Source: JAMXLO01 sp963799415 (GTDB taxonomy: Bacteria > Pseudomonadota > Alphaproteobacteria > Acetobacterales > Acetobacteraceae). From it: a stretch of DNA of 64,000 nucleotides. The notes beneath the pieces were generated by a model. That model ran no database searches. It was not told the origin of the DNA and saw only the letters and a list, made by a program, of their open reading frames with translations. How positions within the stretch are numbered: position 1 is the stretch's first letter; each line of letters begins with the position of its first letter. The stretch covers positions 124,001 to 188,000 of the forward strand of contig CAWCXI010000026.1 in the NCBI GenBank assembly GCA_963799415.1, read 5' to 3'. The position numbers and the translations under genes were made by a program. Of the stretch, positions 58,362-64,000 are shown in pieces.

Positions 58362-60821
58362 ATGGCCAGAACATTGCCGGAACCCTTTGCCGTGTGGTTC
58401 GCGCGTCAGGGCTGGACGCCGCGACAGCATCAGCTCGCGATGCTGGACGCCGCGCGCACCGCGGACAGCGTGTTGCTGATCGCGCCCACCGGCGGCGGCA
58501 AGACGCTGGCGGGATTTCTGCCCACCCTGGTGGCGCTGAACGAGGCGCCGCGCCCCGGCATCCACACGCTGTACGTCAGCCCGCTGAAGGCGTTGGCCAA
58601 CGACATCGCGCGCAATCTGACCCGCCCGGTCGAGGAGATGCGGCTCTCGGTGTCGATCGAAACGCGCACTGGCGACACGCCGGCGAACCGACGCGCGCGT
58701 CAGCGGGTCGCGCCGCCGAACATTCTGCTGACCACGCCGGAAAGTCTGGCGGTGCTGCTGTCGTCAGCCGATGCGCCGTCGATATTCGCGGGGCTTGCCT
58801 GCGTGGTGATGGACGAGGTGCATGCGCTGGCCGGCACCAAGCGCGGCGATCAACTGGCACTGTGCGTTACGCGGTTGATGACGCTGGCGCCGACGTGCCG
58901 CCGTATCGGACTTTCGGCCACAGTGGCGCACCCCGACGCGATCCGCGGCTATGTCGGCGCCGAGCGAGTGATCGAGCAGCCCGACGGCACGCCGCCCGAG
59001 CTCGCAATGATGCTGCCCGAGGGGGAGCTGTCCTGGTCCGGTCACATGGGCCTGGAGGCAGCGCCTGGGGTGATGGCACGCATCCGCTCCGCCCGCATGA
59101 CCATCGTGTTCGTCAACACGCGCGCGCAGGCCGAGCTGATGTTCCAGGCGCTGTGGAGGCTGAACGAGCCGACGCTGCCGATCGCGCTGCACCACGGCTC
59201 GCTGGAGGTGGAGCAGCGCCGGCGCGTCGAGGCGGCGATGGCGTCTGGCAAGCTGCGCGCCGTTGTGGCGACGTCGTCGCTCGATCTCGGCATCGACTGG
59301 GCCGGCGTCGATCAGGTGATTCAGATCGGTGCGCCAAAAGGCGTGGCGCGCCTGCTGCAGCGCGTGGGGCGCGCCAATCACCGGATGGACGAGGCATCGC
59401 GCGCCATCCTGGTGCCGGCCAATCGGTTCGAGGTGCTGGAATGCGAGGCCGCCATGCTTGGCGTGTCCGCGCGCGAACTGGACGGCGACCCGCCGCGGCC
59501 AGGTGGGCTCGATGTGCTGGCGCAGCACCTGCTGGGCCTCGCCTGCTCGGCACCATTCCGCCCGGATGACGTCTATGCCGAGGTACGGCGCGCGGCGCCC
59601 TATGCGGCGCTGTCGCGCAAGGACTTCGACGACGTGCTGGCGTTCGTGGAGAATGGCGGTTACGCGCTCGCCGCCTACGAGCGTTGGCGCAAGCTGTTCC
59701 GCGACAGCGAAGGCCGCGTGCATGTGCGCTCCGAGCGCATCGCGCGACAGCACCGCATGAACATCGGCACCATTGTCGAGGCACCGCTGATCAAGGTGCG
59801 TCTGGTCGGCAAGAAGCGCCACGGCCCGGTGCTCGGCGAGGTGGAAGAGAACTTCGTCAACCTGCTGCGTCCCGGCGACACGTTCATGTTCGCCGGGCGC
59901 CTGCTGCGCTTCCTGCGGCTGCACGAGAACATGGTGGAATGCGCGGATGGCGGCACCGGCGAGCCGATGGTGCCGGCCTATGAAGGCGGCCGGCTGCCGC
60001 TCACCACCAACCTCGCCAACCGCGTGCGCGGGCTGCTGCAGGACCCGTCGAGCTGGGGGTTGTTTCCCGACGGCGTGCAGGATTGGCTGAAGCTGCAGAA
60101 GGCGCGGTCGCGGCTGCCGGGACGCAATGATCTGCTGGTGGAGACGTTCCCGCGCGGCGATCGCTGGTACCTGGTGGCGTACTGCTTCGAGGGCCGCAAT
60201 GCGCACCAGACGCTCGGCATGCTGCTGACCCGGCGCATGGAGCGTGCGGGTTACGCGCCGCTCGGGTTCGTCGCGACCGACTATGTGCTGGGCGTGTGGT
60301 CGGCGGAGCAGCCGCGCGACGTGGCGAAGCTGTTCGATCAGGACATGCTGGGCGACGATCTGGAGGCGTGGCTGGCGGAAAGCTCGATGCTGCGCCGGAC
60401 GTTTCGCAACGTCGCGGTGATCGCCGGGCTGATCGAGCGCCATCATCCAGGCGCGGAGAAGACGCGGAAGCAGGTGACGGTGAATTCCGACCTGATCTAC
60501 GACGTGCTGCGCCGTCACCAGCCGGACCACATCCTGCTGCGTGCCACGCGTGCCGATGCGGCGGGCGGCCTGACCGATCTGTCGCGCATCGCGGGAATGC
60601 TGACGCGGGTGAAAGGACGGATCGTGCACATGGTGCTGTCACGTGTCTCGCCGCTGGCGGTGCCGGTGCTGCTGGAGATCGGCCGGGAAAGCGTGCGGAC
60701 GGACGCGGACGAGGAGAGGCTGCTGGCGGAGGCCGAGGCGATCATCGCGGAGGCAACAGGAGAGCAGGAGCCGCCACGTGCCCGGCGCCGCCCGATGCAG
60801 GCGTCGCTGTTCAGTTCATGA
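58362..60821 (+). CDS. Ligase-associated DEXH-box DNA helicase (Lhr-like)
   Basis: An 819-residue superfamily 2 helicase of the bacterial Lhr-like group linked to ATP-dependent DNA ligase. Motif I is APTGGGKTLAG, motif Ia YVSPLKALANDI, motif II DEVHALAG, motif III GLSATVAHP, motif VI region LLQRVGRANHR; the winged-helix and Lhr-specific C-terminal domain end with the short tail MQASLFSS. Divergent from the Hint gene and followed by pdeM. Together with the exonuclease it forms the ligase-associated repair set. Confidence 0.95.
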   Translation: MARTLPEPFAVWFARQGWTPRQHQLAMLDAARTADSVLLIAPTGGGKTLAGFLPTLVALNEAPRPGIHTLYVSPLKALANDIARNLTRPVEEMRLSVSIETRTGDTPANRRARQRVAPPNILLTTPESLAVLLSSADAPSIFAGLACVVMDEVHALAGTKRGDQLALCVTRLMTLAPTCRRIGLSATVAHPDAIRGYVGAERVIEQPDGTPPELAMMLPEGELSWSGHMGLEAAPGVMARIRSARMTIVFVNTRAQAELMFQALWRLNEPTLPIALHHGSLEVEQRRRVEAAMASGKLRAVVATSSLDLGIDWAGVDQVIQIGAPKGVARLLQRVGRANHRMDEASRAILVPANRFEVLECEAAMLGVSARELDGDPPRPGGLDVLAQHLLGLACSAPFRPDDVYAEVRRAAPYAALSRKDFDDVLAFVENGGYALAAYERWRKLFRDSEGRVHVRSERIARQHRMNIGTIVEAPLIKVRLVGKKRHGPVLGEVEENFVNLLRPGDTFMFAGRLLRFLRLHENMVECADGGTGEPMVPAYEGGRLPLTTNLANRVRGLLQDPSSWGLFPDGVQDWLKLQKARSRLPGRNDLLVETFPRGDRWYLVAYCFEGRNAHQTLGMLLTRRMERAGYAPLGFVATDYVLGVWSAEQPRDVAKLFDQDMLGDDLEAWLAESSMLRRTFRNVAVIAGLIERHHPGAEKTRKQVTVNSDLIYDVLRRHQPDHILLRATRADAAGGLTDLSRIAGMLTRVKGRIVHMVLSRVSPLAVPVLLEIGRESVRTDADEERLLAEAEAIIAEATGEQEPPRARRRPMQASLFSS

Positions 60822-60848
60822 CGGTATCGCCAGCCCCCTCCCCCCGCC

Positions 60849-60907
60849 CCCCTCCCGCAAGAGGAGGGGGAGAAAACCGACTTCTCCCCCTCCCCTTGCG
60901 GGAGGGG
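60849..60907. repeat. GC-rich inverted repeat between helicase and pdeM
   Basis: Two 26-bp arms (60849-60874 and 60882-60907) pair with one mismatch around a 7-nt loop. The arms are runs of C and G with a central TTGCGGGAGG / CCTCCCGCAA. This resembles the mobile GC-rich hairpins scattered between genes in Acetobacteraceae-type genomes. It could also attenuate transcription between the two genes. Confidence 0.75.
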
Positions 60908-60933
60908 ATTGGGGGGAGGGGGTCGTGGTCCCG

Positions 60934-61610
60934 ATGACCGCCGCTCCCATCCACCTCGCCGGGGAGCGCCTGATGCTCGACCCGGCCGGCGCCCTGCACT
61001 GGCCTGCGACCAGTCTGCTCGCGGTCTCCGACCTCCATCTGGAGAAAGGCTCCTCCTACGCCCGCCACGGCCAGTTCCTGCCACCCTGGGACACCCACGC
61101 CACGCTCGATCGCCTCACCTTGCTGCTGCGCCGCTACCAGCCACGCCTCGTGGTCGCGCTCGGCGACAGCTTCCACGACACTGACGGCTCCGCCCGCCTC
61201 CCCACCGGCGAGCTCTCGCGCCTTCGCGCTATGACCGAGGCGCACCGTTTCATCTGGGTCCAGGGCAACCACGACCCCTCACCGCCGCGCGGCGTCGGCG
61301 GCGAATGGGTAAAGAGTTCACCACCACGAGCCTGATCTTTCGCCACCAGGCAAGGTCAGACGCACAGGCCGAGATCTCCGGCCACCACCACCCCAAGGCG
61401 GCAATCCCCGCACGCGGCAGTAGCGTGAGCCGCCCTTGCTTCGTCAGCGATGCCCGCCGCCTGATGATGCCGGCGTTCGGCGCCTACACGGGCGGCCTTG
61501 ACGTGCGCGATCCCGCAATCGCCCGGCTGTTCCCGCGCGGCGGCCGCGTATTCCTGCTGGGCAAGGAACGTCTGTTCAGCTTCACGCTGGCAACATTGCG
61601 TTCCGGCTGA
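60934..61610 (+). pseudogene. pdeM: Ligase-associated endonuclease PdeM, frameshifted
   Basis: PdeM metallophosphoesterase normally of about 220 residues. The first frame (from ATG 60934) carries AVSDLHLEKGSSYARHGQFL, VALGDSFHDTDG and VWVQGNHDP-like IWVQGNHDPSPP, then ends at a stop near 61335. The protein continues in another frame from about 61305 with TSLIFRHQARSDAQAEISGH, HHPKAAIPARGS, VSRPCFVSDARRLMMPAFGA and a normal C-terminus. The shift is equivalent to loss of one base near GGEW (about 61300). Either the gene is inactive or the sequence has an error. Family motifs are otherwise intact and it follows the helicase as usual. Confidence 0.85.
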
Positions 61611-61633
61611 CCTGGCCGCAGGCTGGCGACGAA

Positions 61634-62311
61634 ATGGCGGTCCGATCAATCCCGCAGGACACGCCCATCCGGGTGGTGGGTGACGTGCATGGTGAGGCCA
61701 TTGCTTTCGGCTACGCCGCCGCCACTGACCGCTTCGTCGTGCAGCTCGGCGACCTCACCGACTACGGGCCCGACAACGCCGGCACGCTGCGCATCATGTT
61801 CCGCCTGATCGATGAAGGTCGAGGACTGTTCCTGCTGGGCAATCATGACCTGAAGCTGGCACGCTTCCTCGCCGGCCATCCGGTCCGCAATGAGACGACA
61901 CTGGACGCGACGCTGGCGCAGCTCGATGCTCCGCTGCGCCAACGGGTGGTGGCCGAGGTCGCCACCGCACCCGCCTGGCTGCGCCGCAACGGCGAGGTCT
62001 TCGTCCATGGCGGCTTCCACACCGCGATGCTCGAGGCGCCGGCGCCCGAGCACGATCTTGATCGTGCCCACGGCGTGCTGGCCCGCGCGCTGTACGGCGA
62101 GCCCACCGGTCGCACCCAGCCCGACGGCTATCCGGAGCGCAGCCTGCGCTGGGTGGATCGCATCCCCGCCGGTATCACGGTTTACTGCGGGCACGATCGG
62201 CGCAGCACCGATGGGCGTCCCTACATCCGACGTGGAGCCGCCGGCGGATCGGCAGTGTTCCTCGATACCGGCGCCGGCAAGGGAGGCCATCTGTCGTGGA
62301 TCGATCTGTGA
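61634..62311 (+). CDS. Serine/threonine-phosphatase-like metallophosphoesterase
   Basis: A 225-residue PPP-type metallophosphoesterase with VVGDVHGE (D-x-H), LGDLTDYGPDN (GDxxD), LGNHDLKLARF (GNHD), FVHGGFH and VYCGHDRRS. Similar to PrpE/ApaH-like protein or nucleotide phosphatases and to polynucleotide phosphatases, where the LGNHD-x3 arrangement is common. Substrate unknown. Its end overlaps the next gene's GTG start by 16 bp. Confidence 0.87.
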   Translation: MAVRSIPQDTPIRVVGDVHGEAIAFGYAAATDRFVVQLGDLTDYGPDNAGTLRIMFRLIDEGRGLFLLGNHDLKLARFLAGHPVRNETTLDATLAQLDAPLRQRVVAEVATAPAWLRRNGEVFVHGGFHTAMLEAPAPEHDLDRAHGVLARALYGEPTGRTQPDGYPERSLRWVDRIPAGITVYCGHDRRSTDGRPYIRRGAAGGSAVFLDTGAGKGGHLSWIDL

Positions 62312-63006
62312 GCGTCGCACTGGTGACCGGCGGCGCGCACGGCATTGGCGCCGCGATCGCGGCACGCCTGGCGCGCGACGGCTGCCGCGTGGTGGTCGCC
62401 GACATGGACCGGAACGGAACGGCACCATCCGGCGCCCGATACGTGGTGTGCGACGTGTCGGACGAGACGTCAGTGGGTGGGCTGCTGAGTGACGTGGCGG
62501 CACAGGAAGCGAGGCTCGATGCGCTGGTCTGCAATGCCGGGATCAATATCCGCAAGCCGATCGCGCGACTTATGCTGGCGGAATGGTCGCGGGTGATCGG
62601 CACCAACCTGACCAGCACGTTTCTGTTGACGCGCGCGGCCGAGACAATGCTGCGTGCGTCCAATGGCTCCGTAGTGACGATTGCATCGACGCGCGCCCAC
62701 ATGTCGGAAGCCGACACCGAAGCCTATGCCGCGTCGAAGGGAGGGCTGGTCGCCCTGACGCACGCGCTTTCGATCAGCCTCGCGCCGGACATGCGGGTGA
62801 ACTGCATCAGTCCCGGATGGATCTTCACCAAGGGTGATCCGCCGCGCGCGGAGGATCACACGTTTCATCCCGCGGGACGTGTCGGCACGCCGGAGGACAT
62901 CGCCGCTCTCGCAGCGTTCCTGGTAGGACCAGAGAGCGGCTTCATCACTGGCGCCGAGTTCATCGTCGATGGCGGCGTGACGCGGAAGATGATCTACCCG
63001 GAATAA
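62296..63006 (+). CDS. Short-chain dehydrogenase/reductase
   Basis: A 236-residue classical SDR from GTG 62296: cofactor motif TGGAHGIGAAIA, acidic Asp after the second strand (VVVADMDRNG), suggesting NAD preference, NAGIN, and catalytic Ser/Tyr/Lys in TIASTRAHM and YAASKGG. C-terminal INGAEFIVDGG-type end (ITGAEFIVDGGVTRK). Overlaps the preceding phosphatase gene by 16 bp. Substrate unknown. Confidence 0.92.
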   Translation: MDRSVSVALVTGGAHGIGAAIAARLARDGCRVVVADMDRNGTAPSGARYVVCDVSDETSVGGLLSDVAAQEARLDALVCNAGINIRKPIARLMLAEWSRVIGTNLTSTFLLTRAAETMLRASNGSVVTIASTRAHMSEADTEAYAASKGGLVALTHALSISLAPDMRVNCISPGWIFTKGDPPRAEDHTFHPAGRVGTPEDIAALAAFLVGPESGFITGAEFIVDGGVTRKMIYPE

Positions 63007-63107
63007 TAGTCGGGCACTGCGTATGGTTTGCGCGAGCAAGGCTCGGTCGCTGGTATCAGCGGGTCGCCACCGCGCGCGGCATGGCGGCCGCGAGAGGGAC
63101 GGCGACG

Positions 63108-64000
63108 ATGGCAGAGACATCATTCTCGGCGGTCGAGCACGCGTTGGAAAACCAGCCGGTCGGCCCATTGCAGATCCGAGTGGCAATCATCTGCGGCCTT
63201 ATTCAGATGTGCGACGGCTATGATGTTGGCTCGATCGGTTGGTCGGTGCCATCGTTGACCCACGCTTGGCATGTCGCGCCGTCGGCATTTGCACTGGCAT
63301 TTCTGTGGTCGAACATCGGCGTCATGACGGGTGCCCTGCTCGCCGGACCGATCGGCGACCGCTTCGGACGCAAGCCGTTGCTGATGATGAGCGTGACGCT
63401 GTTCGGTATCGCCTCGTTGGCAAGCGCCGTCGCTCCCTCGCTCGGTTTCCTTGCGGGGACCCGCTTCTTCACCGGCGCCGGCATTGCCGGCGGGTTTGCC
63501 GGAACGGTGGCACTGACCGGCGATTACACGCCGCAACGCCTGCGCGCGATGATGATCATGTTGACCTTTACCGGTGCGCCACTCGGCGGCTTCGTTGGCG
63601 GTCAGGTCGTCTCCCTGCTGCTGAGCGAAGGCCTCGGATGGCCAATCATCTTTGTCATCGGCGGCGCCTTCCCGCTGGTGCTGCTGGCGATCACGGCATT
63701 ATGGCTGCCTGAGTCGCCGCGTTTTCTCGCCGCGCGCGCGAACCTGGCGCCGCACCAGCGCGCGTTGCTGCACCGGCTCGCCATCGCGCCCTCTCCGGGA
63801 GAAACGCATGCGATCGATTTCGCAAAGGGCAATCCGCTACGGCTGCTGTTCGGCGAGGGTTTCGCGCTGCAGACGACGCTTCTGTGGATCATCTTCTTTT
63901 GCAGCCTCCTGGACCTGTTCCTGTTCGTCTTCTGGCTGCCGGAAGTTATACACCTGGGTGGCCTGACGCCGGCGCAGTCGGTATTTGCGTCGAGCCTCTT
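63108..64000 (+). CDS. MFS transporter of the aromatic acid:H+ symporter type (partial)
   Basis: The first 297 codons of a transporter cut by the window edge. LQIRVAIICGLIQMCDGYDV is the signature of helix 1 in the AAHS family (DGYD), and AGPIGDRFGRKPLL is MFS motif A. Six or more membrane helices are visible, with the central loop around residues 200-230. AAHS members import aromatic carboxylates. ATG 63108 has GAGAGGG upstream; an ATG at 63081 in the same frame is possible. Confidence 0.88.
   Translation, partial: MAETSFSAVEHALENQPVGPLQIRVAIICGLIQMCDGYDVGSIGWSVPSLTHAWHVAPSAFALAFLWSNIGVMTGALLAGPIGDRFGRKPLLMMSVTLFGIASLASAVAPSLGFLAGTRFFTGAGIAGGFAGTVALTGDYTPQRLRAMMIMLTFTGAPLGGFVGGQVVSLLLSEGLGWPIIFVIGGAFPLVLLAITALWLPESPRFLAARANLAPHQRALLHRLAIAPSPGETHAIDFAKGNPLRLLFGEGFALQTTLLWIIFFCSLLDLFLFVFWLPEVIHLGGLTPAQSVFASSL

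Noticed and set aside
58764..60629. 621-codon open frame opposite the helicase
   Set aside because: Antisense shadow of a complete DEXH helicase; no recognisable domain.
1..64000. CRISPR arrays, rRNA operons, prophage
   Set aside because: Searched by eye for regular short repeats with spacers, rRNA signature sequences and phage structural genes; none seen.

Overview
The window is about 64 kb of GC-rich, densely coded chromosomal DNA from an alphaproteobacterium. The run rne (reverse) / amiC - mrcA - prfB, the folB, uvrC, pgsA and moaDE set, the ligase-associated DNA repair genes and the style of the type II secretion genes all suggest an Acetobacteraceae-like member of the Rhodospirillales. 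That placement is inferred from gene content and order; no rRNA gene lies in the window.

Layout. 1-7.95 kb: cell-envelope and translation genes (RNase E start, Tat-type amidase, PBP1a, release factor 2 with its programmed frameshift) and a PAS-PAS hybrid histidine kinase. 8.0-8.6 kb: a scrambled IS91-type integrase remnant. 8.6-12 kb: an MFS/hydrolase pair and a folate pair (SDR + FolB). 12.2-20.8 kb: uvrC, then a roughly 4 kb accessory stretch (MFS transporter, small Cys-containing exported protein, phosphatase-like protein, HTH protein, small helical protein, metallophosphoesterase), then pgsA, mobB, a lipoprotein, moaD and moaE. 20.8-24.7 kb: two small proteins, an OmpR/EnvZ-type two-component system with a divergent exported protein, an apparent alkA remnant and a periplasmic RidA-like protein. 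24.8-27.2 kb: an unrecognised two-gene unit. 27.3-34.4 kb: a NodU-type carbamoyltransferase, a STAS-like protein, serB, a PH-domain/membrane pair, a quinone oxidoreductase and a luciferase-like monooxygenase.

34.6-51.5 kb is a nearly complete type II secretion (Gsp) locus. On the minus strand it reads gspE-F-L-M-C-D, a lytic transglycosylase, a secreted phospholipase C/acid phosphatase, gspI-J-K, a secreted beta-propeller protein and gspG. On the plus strand it reads gspO, a 120-residue exported protein and gspH. A second secreted propeller protein follows. The machinery, a wall-cutting enzyme and three likely exported client proteins are therefore interleaved. 51.7-55.3 kb holds an MFS transporter, a VOC protein, a 30-bp perfect inverted repeat, a cupin and a VapBC-type toxin-antitoxin pair. 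55.3-61.6 kb is a ligase-associated DNA-repair neighbourhood (MBL exonuclease, DEXH helicase, frameshifted PdeM) with no ligase and with a Hint-domain protein between exonuclease and helicase. The window closes with a phosphatase, an SDR dehydrogenase and the start of an aromatic-acid-type MFS transporter.

Many neighbouring genes overlap by ATGA or GTGA (gspC/D, gspD/SLT, gspI/J, gspJ/K, gspO/120-aa/gspH, RR/HK, MFS/14.2-kb gene, vapC/cupin), which I used to choose several start codons. Three degraded genes (integrase, alkA-like, pdeM) were found by reading frames across stops.
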